Source: CAIPVR01 sp049316905 (GTDB lineage Bacteria > Actinomycetota > Acidimicrobiia > Acidimicrobiales > Microtrichaceae). From it: DNA of 61,285 nucleotides. The position numbers and the translations under genes were made by a program. This document shows positions 25,821-33,913 of this stretch, piece after piece; positions within the stretch are counted from its first letter, which is position 1; each line of letters opens with the position of its first letter. The DNA is taken from assembly GCA_049316905.1 (NCBI GenBank), contig JBMOJH010000008.1:1-61285 (forward strand), written 5' to 3'. The notes below the pieces were generated by a model. That model worked only from the letters and a program-made list of their open reading frames with translations, was not told the origin of the DNA and did no database searches.

Positions 25821-26858
25821 ATGACGCCGCCACCCACCCCCGTCGCCGCGCCGACCCGCGGCCCGGTGCCCGCCACCACCCGCGCCGACTGGCAGAGCGA
25901 CCAGGAGGTGCGCTGGTGCCCCGGTTGCGGGGACTACTCGATCCTGGCCGCGTTCCAGTTCGCGCTGCCCGACATGGGCGTGCGCCGCGAGGACGTGGTG
26001 GTGGTGGGCGGCATCGGGTGCGCGGCGCGCTTCCCGTACTACGTCGACAGCTACGGCCTGCACGGCATCCACGGTCGGGCGCCTGCCATCGCGACGGGAA
26101 TCGCGCTGGCCAATCCCGAGCTGTCGGTGTTCGTGGTCGGCGGCGACGGCGACCTGCTCTCCATCGGCGGCAACCACCTGCTGCACGCACTCCGCCGCAA
26201 CGTGGACCTCACGATCCTGTTGTTCAACAACCGGATCTACGGCCTCACCAAGGGCCAGTACTCGCCCACCTCGGAGCAGGGGAAGGTCACCAAGTCGAGC
26301 CCCCGGGGCTCCGAGGACGCGCCCCTGCACCCGCTGTCGGTGGCGCTCGGGGCCGACGCCACGTTCGTGGCGCGCACCCACGACATGGACCGGGCCCACA
26401 TGGTGGAGACCTTCCGGCGGGCGCACGCCCACCGGGGCGCCGCGTTCGTGGAGGTGCTCCAGAACTGCAACGTGTTCAACGACGGCGCCTACTCGGCCAT
26501 CACCTCCAAGGCGGCCCGCGAGGACATGGTGATCCCGCTCCGCCAGGGCGAACCGATCCGCTTCGGGCCCGACGGCTCGAAGGGCGTGGTGCTCGACCCG
26601 GCGGTCGGCGCCGTGGTGGTCGACGTCGCGGATGTGGGTGAGGACGCCCTGCTGGTCCACGACGAGGCCCGCGACGACCCCGGGATCGCGTTCGCCCTCA
26701 CCCGCCTGGCCCCGAACCCGGACGCGCCGACCCCCATGGGGGTGTTCCGGGCCGTGGAGCGCCCCGTCTACGGCGTGGCCACCGCACCGTCGCCGCCGCC
26801 CGGCCGCGGGGCGCTCGGCGCGCTGCTGCACTCCGGCTCCACCTGGGTGGTCGACTGA
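25821..26858 (+). CDS. korB: 2-oxoacid:ferredoxin oxidoreductase, beta subunit
   Basis: Thiamine-diphosphate and Fe-S subunit of the KorAB enzyme. The 345-residue protein has WCPGCGDYSILAAFQFALPD at the N-terminus with cluster cysteines, and VVGGIGCAARFPYYVDSYGL. The ThDP motif runs from GGDGDLLSIGGNHLLHALRR to LFNNRIYGLTKGQYSPTS. It follows korA by 25 nt with GGAGGA in the gap. Ferredoxin acceptor is family knowledge; the nearest ferredoxin-like proteins encoded here are FixX-like (33602) and a 63-residue ferredoxin (51546). Confidence 0.94.
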   Translation: MTPPPTPVAAPTRGPVPATTRADWQSDQEVRWCPGCGDYSILAAFQFALPDMGVRREDVVVVGGIGCAARFPYYVDSYGLHGIHGRAPAIATGIALANPELSVFVVGGDGDLLSIGGNHLLHALRRNVDLTILLFNNRIYGLTKGQYSPTSEQGKVTKSSPRGSEDAPLHPLSVALGADATFVARTHDMDRAHMVETFRRAHAHRGAAFVEVLQNCNVFNDGAYSAITSKAAREDMVIPLRQGEPIRFGPDGSKGVVLDPAVGAVVVDVADVGEDALLVHDEARDDPGIAFALTRLAPNPDAPTPMGVFRAVERPVYGVATAPSPPPGRGALGALLHSGSTWVVD

Positions 26859-26919
26859 CCGACCCGGGTCCGCGCCCGGCGACCTGAGCGGTTCGCCGGG
26901 AGTTCATCCCGCGACCCTG

Positions 26920-26947
26920 TTGCCCACGGGTGCGCCGGGGGTAGGCT
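26920..26947 (+). promoter_or_regulatory. Candidate sigma-70-like promoter
   Basis: TTGCCC (26920-26925) and TAGGCT (26942-26947) are 16 nt apart, the best -35/-10 pair I found in the window. It would start transcription about 90 nt upstream of the small membrane-protein gene. Confidence 0.45.
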
Positions 26948-27042
26948 GGGGGTGCGTTCACAGGCGGTTGGGGGAACCGGCGGGTCCGATCCGGGCGTGC
27001 CGGACGAACCTGCGGCAACGATGCCGGCGAGGAGGCGAAGAG

Positions 27043-27387
27043 ATGCTGACGACCACCAAGGCAGTGCTCGAGAAGACCATCCAGCAGGCGGTGGACCTCG
27101 CGAAGTCCGCCGACTCCGCCTTCCGCACCCATGACGACGTCGCCGTGGCGCTGCCCGGCGGGCTGTTCGGTCTCGTTCGCAACGGCCGCCTCGTCAGCTT
27201 CGGCCTGGAGCCGGTGGGCGACGTCCTCGTCGACTCCGAGCGCCACGTGACCGACCTGCCCGACGGCGGCAAGGGCCACTTCATGTGGAACCGGGCGGTC
27301 GCCGTGGCCGGTGGCGCCGTGGCCGCGGCCTCCACCGTCGCCGGCGTGCTCACCGCGGTGCTCCGCGGTCGCCGCACCGAGGCCTGA
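27043..27387 (+). CDS. Small protein with C-terminal membrane segment, unknown function
   Basis: I do not recognise this 114-residue protein. It begins MLTTTKAVLEKTIQQAVDLA, an amphipathic helix. A short beta-like stretch follows (DVAVALPGGLFGLVRNGRLV), and one C-terminal hydrophobic segment (AVAVAGGAVAAASTVAGVLT) precedes a basic end, RGRRTEA. The start ATG has GGAGG 9 nt upstream. It sits between korB and the second OYE-type gene, with its own promoter candidate. A tail-anchored protein is plausible; nothing shows a mycofactocin role beyond position. Confidence 0.7.
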   Translation: MLTTTKAVLEKTIQQAVDLAKSADSAFRTHDDVAVALPGGLFGLVRNGRLVSFGLEPVGDVLVDSERHVTDLPDGGKGHFMWNRAVAVAGGAVAAASTVAGVLTAVLRGRRTEA

Positions 27388-27476
27388 ACCTCCTCGCCCC
27401 GCCCGTCGGCCGCCGTCGGTGGCGTCCGACCCGGTTGACCGACCTGCCGCGTTTCGGCGGAGGACGGGCGCGGTCG

Positions 27477-27482
27477 TAGCCT
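27477..27482 (+). promoter_or_regulatory. Possible leaderless -10 for the second OYE-type gene
   Basis: TAGCCT lies 7 nt before the ATG at 27490 and there is no ribosome-binding site, so the mRNA probably starts at or near the start codon. TTGACC at 27434 is too far away to be its -35. Confidence 0.4.
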
Positions 27483-27489
27483 GAGGCCC

Positions 27490-29466
27490 ATGCCGGAGCA
27501 GCTCATCTGGTCGCCGCTGCAGTTGGGGCCCGTCACGGTGCGTAACCGCATCGTGTTCTCGGCGCACCTCACCAACTACGCACAGAACGGCCTGCCCACC
27601 GAGCAGCACGCCGCCTACTACGCGGCCCGCGCCGCGGGCGGGGCCGGGCTGATCATCACCGAGGAGCATTCGACCCACCCCACGGACTGGCCGTACGAGA
27701 AGCTCATCCACGGCTTCCACCGTGAGGTCATCCCCGGGTACCGGCGCATCACCGAGGCGGTCCACCGCCACCGGGTGCCGATCTTCGCCCAGATCAACCA
27801 CAACGGCGGGCAGGCCTCCTCGCTCTACTCCCGCCTGCCGGTCTGGGCGCCGTCGCCGGTGGCCGACCCGTTGTTCCGCGAGGTCCCCAAGGCCGTCGAC
27901 GCCACCGAGATCGCGGAGATCGTCGCCAGTTACGCGCGGGTGGCGGAGCACTGCGCCGAGGGCGGTTTCGACGGCATCGAGCTCCAGTGCTCGCACAGCT
28001 CGATCGTGCGGGGGTTCCTGTCGCCCGCGACCAACCGGCGCACCGACGACTACGGCGGCAGCCTCGAGAACCGGGCCCGCATCCTGGTGGAGATCGTCGG
28101 CGCGGTGCGCGCCGCGATCGGCCCGGACCTGGCGCTCGGCGTCCGGCTCTGCGGCGACGAGCTGATCGAGGGCGGCACCACCATCGACGACGCGGTGGCC
28201 GTGGCCCGCATGGTCGAGGCGACCGGGCAGGTGGACTACATCAACACCTCGATCGGCGTGGCCACCGCCTCGCTGTTCATGATCGAGGCGTCGATGCACA
28301 TCCCGCCCGGGTACGCGATGTTCATCCCCTCGGCGCTGCGCACCGCGGTGGACCTCCCCATCGTGGGTGTCGGCCGTTTCAAGGACCCGCTGCAGGCCGA
28401 GCGCGCGCTGCAGGAGGGCCAGTGCGACCTCGTCGGCGTGGTGCGGGGCCAGATCGCCGACGCGGAGTTCGTGGCCAAGGCCCGTGCCGGCTACACCGAC
28501 GACACCCGCCTCTGCCTCAGCTGCAACCAGGAGTGCGTGGGCCGGATGGGCCTGAACCGTTGGCTCGGCTGCATCGAGAACCCGCGCACCGGTCGGGAGG
28601 CCGAGGGCGTGGGGGAGGCCCGGCCGGTGTCGGTCGGCCGCCGCGTGCTGGTGGTGGGCGCCGGCCCCGCCGGCCTGCAGGCCGCCATCGCGGCGGCCCG
28701 CAACGGCCACCACGTGACCGTGCTCGAGAAGGCCCCGCACGCCGGTGGTCAGGTGCGCCTGGCCGCCACCGTGCCCAACCGCGCCGAGTTCGGCGACCTG
28801 GTGCGCAACCAGCTGCACGAGGCCTCTCGCCTCGGCGTGCAGATCGAGTACGGCGTGGAGGCCGACGCCCCGACCGTGCTGGCCCGCCGCCCCGACACGG
28901 TGGTGGTGGCCACCGGCTCCGCACCGGCCCGGCCCTGGTGGGCGCCGGGTGACGCGGAGTGGATCGTGGACGTGCGCGACGTGCTCGAGGGCACCGCCCA
29001 TCCCGAGGGGTCCGTCCTGGTGCTCGACGAACTCGGGTTCCACCACGCCACGTCCGTGGCCGAGCTCCTCGCGGACCGCGGCTGCGCGGTGGAGGTCGTG
29101 AGTCCCGGCATGGTGGTGGGCCAGGACCTCGGCATCACGCTCGACCTCGAGAACTGGTGGATCCGCGCCGGGGCCAAGGGCGTCGCGCAGTCCACCGAGC
29201 TGGTCCCGATGGGCGTGGAGGGGCGGGTGCTCAACCTGCAGCACCACCCCACCGGCACGATGCAGACCCGCGAGCCGGACTGGATCGTGCTGGCCGTGCC
29301 GTCCTCGCCGCTCGACGGGCTCTACCACCAACTCAGGGACCGGGGCGTGGACGTGCACCGGGTGGGCGACGCGCTGGCTCCCCGCCGGGCGCACGCCGCG
29401 GTGATCGACGGCGAGCGGGTTGGTGCCTCCATCCCGGCCGCCGATCGGTCCCTCGCCCCGGTCTGA
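27490..29466 (+). CDS. Mycofactocin-associated OYE/FadH-type Fe-S flavoprotein (second)
   Basis: A 658-residue relative of the enzyme at 21801: FMN barrel (LGPVTVRNRIVFSAHLTNYA, INHNGGQASSLYSRLPVWAP), Fe-S cysteines in CLSCNQECVGRMGLNRWLGC, and an FAD/NAD domain starting RRVLVVGAGPAGLQAAIAAA. The two are clearly paralogous but well diverged, matching the paired FadH/OYE families 1 and 2 recorded with mycofactocin clusters. Both substrates are unknown. Having both suggests two enoate- or dienoyl-type reductions, or electron entry and exit points using bound flavin and Fe-S. It ends 34 nt before a convergent gene. Confidence 0.9.
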   Translation: MPEQLIWSPLQLGPVTVRNRIVFSAHLTNYAQNGLPTEQHAAYYAARAAGGAGLIITEEHSTHPTDWPYEKLIHGFHREVIPGYRRITEAVHRHRVPIFAQINHNGGQASSLYSRLPVWAPSPVADPLFREVPKAVDATEIAEIVASYARVAEHCAEGGFDGIELQCSHSSIVRGFLSPATNRRTDDYGGSLENRARILVEIVGAVRAAIGPDLALGVRLCGDELIEGGTTIDDAVAVARMVEATGQVDYINTSIGVATASLFMIEASMHIPPGYAMFIPSALRTAVDLPIVGVGRFKDPLQAERALQEGQCDLVGVVRGQIADAEFVAKARAGYTDDTRLCLSCNQECVGRMGLNRWLGCIENPRTGREAEGVGEARPVSVGRRVLVVGAGPAGLQAAIAAARNGHHVTVLEKAPHAGGQVRLAATVPNRAEFGDLVRNQLHEASRLGVQIEYGVEADAPTVLARRPDTVVVATGSAPARPWWAPGDAEWIVDVRDVLEGTAHPEGSVLVLDELGFHHATSVAELLADRGCAVEVVSPGMVVGQDLGITLDLENWWIRAGAKGVAQSTELVPMGVEGRVLNLQHHPTGTMQTREPDWIVLAVPSSPLDGLYHQLRDRGVDVHRVGDALAPRRAHAAVIDGERVGASIPAADRSLAPV

Positions 29467-29500
29467 GGGCGCCGCTCCCGACCGGGGATGCCGCGACGGC

Positions 29501-30283
29501 TCAGCTCGCCACCCACTCGCGGAGCACGTGCTCCCACGCGAGCGCCAGTGCGTCCACCGCTCGGGCGCTGACCGGGTCGCTCACCAGTCGCTCCGAGACC
29601 AGGACCGGGTCCCAACCGCAGCGACCGCCCACCGCGGCGCGCAGGCGGAGCGACGGGGGCACGAGCCGGCCGATCGCCTCGCCCGTGAGGTCGTGCACCC
29701 CGACCTCGCCCACGGAGTAGCTGACGCGCGCCACGGTCATCCCCTCGACCTCGACCTGCAGGCGCTGCACCGTGCCGTCGGGGTTGGTCACCGCGGCCCG
29801 CTCGCCGGTGTGGTCGGTCACGGTGGCCACCGCCCGTGGCCGGGCCGGGCCCACCCAGAGCCGGGCGGTCGCGTCGGGCGCCCGGAGCACGAAGCGCCGG
29901 TCGTTCGGGCCCGGGCCCCCGACCTCCAGGCGGAACGTCCCGAACCAGCCGCCGGCGCCGTCGTGCACCGACCACTCCGGCCACACGTCCACCCGGCCCT
30001 GGCGTCGGCGCCACAGCATCAGCACCGGTGCCTCCATCGGGTCGGGACCGGTCGCCCCCAGCGCGGCCACCCCGCAGGAGCGGAGCACCTCGAGCCGGTC
30101 CTCCCCGGAGGGCGCCGCCGCGGCGACGCGCGGCGCGCCGGGCACGAGGCCGTCGGCGTCACCGGAGCGGACCTCGCCGTCGGCGACGGCCACCGCCCAC
30201 GCCCGGCCGTCCCACCACCGCTGGGCGTGCCGTCCGGTCGGGTCGGGGTACCACCCCTTCGGGGTCCGCGGGGCCACGCTCAC
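29501..30283 (-). CDS. DUF2510-domain protein
   Basis: A 260-residue protein with an N-terminal DUF2510 motif, GWYPDPTGRHAQRWWDGRAW, a small Trp-rich module common in actinobacteria and often fused to other domains. The rest is a predicted soluble, beta-rich region (VWPEWSVHDGAGGWFGTFRL and so on) that I do not recognise. The GTG at 30283 overlaps the stop codon of the cation-efflux gene by 4 nt, so the two genes are translationally coupled. They interrupt the plus-strand mycofactocin genes. Confidence 0.75.
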   Translation of the reverse strand: MSVAPRTPKGWYPDPTGRHAQRWWDGRAWAVAVADGEVRSGDADGLVPGAPRVAAAAPSGEDRLEVLRSCGVAALGATGPDPMEAPVLMLWRRRQGRVDVWPEWSVHDGAGGWFGTFRLEVGGPGPNDRRFVLRAPDATARLWVGPARPRAVATVTDHTGERAAVTNPDGTVQRLQVEVEGMTVARVSYSVGEVGVHDLTGEAIGRLVPPSLRLRAAVGGRCGWDPVLVSERLVSDPVSARAVDALALAWEHVLREWVAS

Positions 30284-31212
30284 CAGTCCAGTTCGTCGCA
30301 GCCGGCGTGGTCCTCGGGTTCCACCTGCAACGTGGCGTGGTGGATGCCGTGGCGATCGGCCAGCAGCTCGCGGGCCGCGTCGAGCACACCGTGGTGGTCC
30401 GCGTCGTTGCGCACCATCACGTGGGCGGTGAGCACCTCCATGTCGGAGGTGAGGGTCCACACGTGCAGGTCGTGCACCTCCACGACCCCGTCGAGCGACT
30501 CGAGGTCCTCGGTCACCCCGGCGAGGTCCATGTCCGCCGGGGCGGCCTGCACCAGCACGCGGAGCGCGTCGGCGGCGAGGCGGATCGAGCGGGGGATGAT
30601 CCAGACCGCGATGGCCAGGCCCACCCAGGCGTCAGCCACCACCGCGCCGGTGGTGAGGATGACCACCGCACCGATCATCACGCCGACCGATCCGATCGTG
30701 TCGGCCAGCACGTCGAGGCGCGCGCCCTCCGACACCATCGACTGGCCACCGGAGAGCAGTCGCAGCGCGACCAGGTTCGTGACGAGCCCGAACGCGCCGA
30801 CCACCAGCACCGGCAGGCCCGGCACGTCAGGTGGGTCACCGAGGCGGCCGATGCCCTCCACCAGCGCCCACGCCGCGACACCCAGCATGAGCACCGCGTT
30901 CGCGAGCGCGGTGAGCACCTCCAGGCGGTACAGGCCGAAGGTGCGCTCGGGTCGTGTCGGGCGCCCGGCCACCACGACCGCCGCGAGCGCGAGCCCGATG
31001 CCCGCCACGTCGGTGAGCACGTGGGCCGAGTCGGTGAGCAGGGCGAGCGAGTCCGTGGCCACCGCCACCACGATCTGCACCGCGAAGGTGACGAGCCCCA
31101 GGACCAGCGCGATCGACAGCGGCCGTCGTGCCGCGGCACCGGAGCGGGCGGCGGCCGAGCCGTGGGAGTGGCCGTGCGAGTGACCGTGGCCGTGGGAGTG
31201 TCCGGCACCCAT
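30280..31212 (-). CDS. Cation diffusion facilitator (zinc-type efflux)
   Basis: A 310-residue CDF exporter that moves Zn, or similar divalent metal, out in exchange for protons. A His-rich N-terminus (HSHGHGHSHGHSHG) is followed by six helices. Metal-site motifs are ALLTDSAHVLTDVAG in helix 2 and ARLDVLADTIGSVGVM in helix 5, then a cytoplasmic domain with VHDLHVWTLTSDMEVLTAHV. The C-terminus DHAGCDELDW includes a cysteine. It shares a 99-nt divergent region with the ETF-alpha gene. Its relation to the mycofactocin genes is probably only positional. Confidence 0.93.
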   Translation of the reverse strand: MGAGHSHGHGHSHGHSHGSAAARSGAAARRPLSIALVLGLVTFAVQIVVAVATDSLALLTDSAHVLTDVAGIGLALAAVVVAGRPTRPERTFGLYRLEVLTALANAVLMLGVAAWALVEGIGRLGDPPDVPGLPVLVVGAFGLVTNLVALRLLSGGQSMVSEGARLDVLADTIGSVGVMIGAVVILTTGAVVADAWVGLAIAVWIIPRSIRLAADALRVLVQAAPADMDLAGVTEDLESLDGVVEVHDLHVWTLTSDMEVLTAHVMVRNDADHHGVLDAARELLADRHGIHHATLQVEPEDHAGCDELDW

Positions 31213-31299
31213 CGTCCCATTCTCGCCCCACACCCGCCCGAGGCGGACCACCACCGGATCGGACGGCGGATGACTTGGGGAGCGGGTCGGGCGGGCGAG

Positions 31300-31305
31300 T
31301 ACCTT
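31300..31305 (+). promoter_or_regulatory. Possible leaderless -10 for the ETF/Fix operon
   Basis: TACCTT lies 6 nt before the ATG at 31312, with no ribosome-binding site between. TTGGGG at 31275-31280 is a weak -35 with a 19-nt spacer. This would start the ETF-FixCX-mftE-SDR-mftF transcript. Confidence 0.45.
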
Positions 31306-31311
31306 CGGCCC

Positions 31312-32283
31312 ATGGCCGAGCCGTCCCGCATCGCCGTCGTGCCCGTGCGCGACGGGATGCTGCCCGCCGGTGGTGCCGAGGCCGTGGCGGTCGCCGGTGG
31401 TCGGGCGCTCGTGGTGGGCTCCGGTGCCCGGGCCGCGGTGGACGCCCTCGGCGCCGTGGCCGGCCGGACGCGCTGGTGGGACACGCCGGGCTTCGCCCCC
31501 GGGGCCTGGGCCGCGGCGATCGCCCCGCTGCTCGTGGACGAGGAGATGGTGGTGCTGCCCGCGTCGCCCGACGGCCGAGACCTCGCCCCGCGGCTCGCCG
31601 CGCTCCTCGAACGCCCGGTGCTGGCCGGGGCCGTGGAGGTGCGCGAGGGCCGGATCTCCACGTCGTGCTTCGGGGGCGCGGTGCTGGCCGAGCACCACCC
31701 GCGCGACCCGGTGGTCGTGACGCTGCAGCCCGGGATGGGGCCGGCCCACCTGCACGGTGCCCACGGGTCCGGGGCGGCGACCGCGGCCGCCACCGCGGAG
31801 GAGCTGGTGCTCGACGCCCCGGCCAACCCGGAGGCCGAGGTGCTCGAGGTGCTCCCGCCCGACGTGGCGACCATGGACCTGGCCGAGGCCCCGCGGATCC
31901 TCGGCGGCGGTGCCGGCCTCGACGCCGCCGAGCGGTTCGAGGAGCTGGGCGAGGTGGCGGCCGCCCTCGACGCGGCGATGGGCGCCACCCGTGTGATCAC
32001 CGACCGGGGGTGGGTGGGCCATGAACGCCAGATCGGCACCACCGGCGTGGTGGTCGACCCGCGGCTGTACCTCGCGTTCGGGATCTCGGGCGCGGTGCAG
32101 CACACCGCGGGCCTCGGCGACCCCGACCACATCATCAGCGTGAACGTCGAGCCCCACTGCCCGATGATGACCATGGCCGACCTCGCGGTGGTGGCCGACG
32201 CGAACGCCACGCTCGACGAGCTGGCCGCCCTGCTGGCCCTCGGTGCCGACGAGGAGCCCACGGAGGAGCGCACCGGTGCCTGA
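31312..32283 (+). CDS. Electron transfer flavoprotein alpha subunit (mycofactocin-associated)
   Basis: ETF-alpha carries FAD and moves electrons from dehydrogenases to a quinone reductase. In the 323-residue protein the C-terminal FAD domain is classic: ILGGGAGLDAAERFEELGEV, then DRGWVGHERQIGTTGVVVDP, and YLAFGISGAVQHTAGLGDPD. The N-terminal domain is shorter and more divergent than in housekeeping ETF. It is the first gene of the run ETF-alpha, FixC-like, FixX-like, ETF-beta, mftE, SDR and mftF, with overlaps or short gaps throughout. The order and distance from any acyl-CoA dehydrogenase gene suggest a dedicated role with mycofactocin. Confidence 0.93.
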   Translation: MAEPSRIAVVPVRDGMLPAGGAEAVAVAGGRALVVGSGARAAVDALGAVAGRTRWWDTPGFAPGAWAAAIAPLLVDEEMVVLPASPDGRDLAPRLAALLERPVLAGAVEVREGRISTSCFGGAVLAEHHPRDPVVVTLQPGMGPAHLHGAHGSGAATAAATAEELVLDAPANPEAEVLEVLPPDVATMDLAEAPRILGGGAGLDAAERFEELGEVAAALDAAMGATRVITDRGWVGHERQIGTTGVVVDPRLYLAFGISGAVQHTAGLGDPDHIISVNVEPHCPMMTMADLAVVADANATLDELAALLALGADEEPTEERTGA

Positions 32284-33574
32284 CGCCGACGCCATCGTGG
32301 TGGGGGCCGGCCCCGCGGGCGCCGCCGCCGCTCTGGAGCTGGCCCGCGCCGGCCGCTCCGTCTACCTGCTCGAGCGGGGCCCGTTCCCCGGCTCCAAGAA
32401 CATGTACGGCGGGGTCGTCTACGGCCGCATCCTCGACACGCTCGTGCCCGAGTGGTGGAACGAGGCGCCGGTGCAGCGCTGGGTGACCCGGCGGGCGACG
32501 ATGATCATGACGGGCCACCAGGCCCTGACGGTCGACTTCCGCACCGACGCCTGGGGGGCGCCGCCCTACAACGGCGCCACGGCGTACCGCCCGGACTTCG
32601 ACGCCTGGCTCGCCGGCAAGGCCACCGACGCCGGTGCCGTGCTGGTGACCTCCACCACGGCCACCGGACTGCTGCGCGACGGCGACCGCGTGGTCGGCGT
32701 GCGCACCGACCGGCCCGACGGCGACCTGACCGCGGACGTGGTGGTGGCCTGCGACGGGGTGAACTCGTTCCTGGCCAAGGAGGCCGGGCTCTATCCGCAC
32801 ACCGACCCCGCCAACTTCACCGTCGGGGTGAAGGAGACGATCGCCCTGCCCCGCGAGGTGATCGACGAGCGCTTCGGCGTCCGCGGAGACCACGGCGTGG
32901 ACTACGAGATCGTCGGCTGCACCGGCGACGTGCCCGGTGGCGGTTTCCTCTACACGAACACCGACACGCTGGCGGTGGGGCTGGTGCTGAGCCTGCCCGC
33001 GCTGGCCGCCGGCGGGACGCGGCCCGAGGAACTGCTCCGGCGGATGAAGGAGCACCCGGCGATCGCGCCCCTCGTGGAGGGCGGCGAGGTGAAGGAGTAC
33101 TCGGCGCACGTCATCCCCGAGGCCGGCTTCGACATGATGCCGGAGCTCACCTGCGACGGGATGCTCGTGGCCGGCGACGCGGCGGCGATGTGCCTCGCGG
33201 CGGGCATCTGGCTCGAGGGCGTGAACTTCGCGATCGGCTCCGGGGCGGCCGCGGGCCGTGCCGCGGCCCGGGCGCTGCAGCGCGGCGACACCTCGAACGA
33301 GGGCCTCGCCGGGTACCGCAGCCGGCTGGAGTCGAGCTTCGTGCTCGCGGACCACCGCAAGCTCCGCGACGCACCGCACCTCGTGATGTCGGACCTGGCC
33401 CAGCGTCAGCTGCCCGGCCTGGCGTGCGGCGTGGCCGAGCGGATGTTCCGGGTCGACAACCCCGATCCCAAGCCGGGCCTGCGCCGGATCCTGCGCCAGG
33501 AGATGAAGCGCAACGGCGTGAAGGTCCGCGACGTGGTGAGCCACTCCCTGCGTGCACTCCGCACCTTCGGCTGA
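32276..33574 (+). CDS. FixC/ETF-QO-type FAD oxidoreductase
   Basis: A 432-residue flavoprotein with VVGAGPAGAAAALELARAGR as FAD Rossmann motif, VVVACDGVNSFLAKEAGL and GMLVAGDAAAMCLAAGIWLE, which are typical of FixC and of the flavin part of ETF:quinone oxidoreductase. With FixX it would take electrons from ETF and reduce quinone. GTG at 32276 with GGAGGAG upstream is chosen; it overlaps the ETF-alpha end by 8 nt. The C-terminus (VKVRDVVSHSLRALRTFG) is short, and the Fe-S part is supplied by the separate FixX-like protein. Confidence 0.93.
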   Translation: MPDADAIVVGAGPAGAAAALELARAGRSVYLLERGPFPGSKNMYGGVVYGRILDTLVPEWWNEAPVQRWVTRRATMIMTGHQALTVDFRTDAWGAPPYNGATAYRPDFDAWLAGKATDAGAVLVTSTTATGLLRDGDRVVGVRTDRPDGDLTADVVVACDGVNSFLAKEAGLYPHTDPANFTVGVKETIALPREVIDERFGVRGDHGVDYEIVGCTGDVPGGGFLYTNTDTLAVGLVLSLPALAAGGTRPEELLRRMKEHPAIAPLVEGGEVKEYSAHVIPEAGFDMMPELTCDGMLVAGDAAAMCLAAGIWLEGVNFAIGSGAAAGRAAARALQRGDTSNEGLAGYRSRLESSFVLADHRKLRDAPHLVMSDLAQRQLPGLACGVAERMFRVDNPDPKPGLRRILRQEMKRNGVKVRDVVSHSLRALRTFG

Positions 33575-33601
33575 GCGAGACTGGGCCTCCAGGAGAGATC
33601 G

Positions 33602-33904
33602 ATGAGCGCCGGTACGTACCCCGAGATCAGCTTCGAGACCCGCATGGGGTCCGTCGAGTTCCGCATCGACGAGGACCGCGCCCACATTCAGGTCGACGAC
33701 ACGAAGTGCCGCGACTGTTCCACCCGCGGCTGCATCACGGCGTGCCCCGCCAACCTGTTCGTCCCCACCGCGGACGGCGGCATCCTGTTCAACTACGAGC
33801 AGTGCTTCGAGTGCGGCACCTGTTACATGGTGTGCAACCGCGAGGGCGCGATCACCTGGACCTACCCGGAGGGCGGCCACGGCGTCGTCTTCCACCGGAC
33901 CTGA
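33602..33904 (+). CDS. FixX-like ferredoxin
   Basis: A 100-residue ferredoxin-like protein. Cysteines are grouped in CRDCSTRGCITACPANLF and CFECGTCYMVC, giving one certain 4Fe-4S cluster and extra cysteines that could hold a second. The VEFRIDEDRAHIQVDDTKC start and the WTYPEGGHGVVF end are FixX-like. An AGGAGAG ribosome-binding site precedes the ATG. It lies between the FixC-like and ETF-beta genes and should form the Fe-S relay from FixC flavin to quinone. Confidence 0.93.
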   Translation: MSAGTYPEISFETRMGSVEFRIDEDRAHIQVDDTKCRDCSTRGCITACPANLFVPTADGGILFNYEQCFECGTCYMVCNREGAITWTYPEGGHGVVFHRT

Positions 33905-33913
33905 GGTCGCACC

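Noticed and set aside
21801..29466. MftD identity for one of the OYE-type proteins
   Set aside because: MftD belongs to the FMN alpha-hydroxyacid dehydrogenase family of about 400 residues. These are 650-residue OYE/Fe-S/FAD proteins; functional replacement is possible but not an identity.
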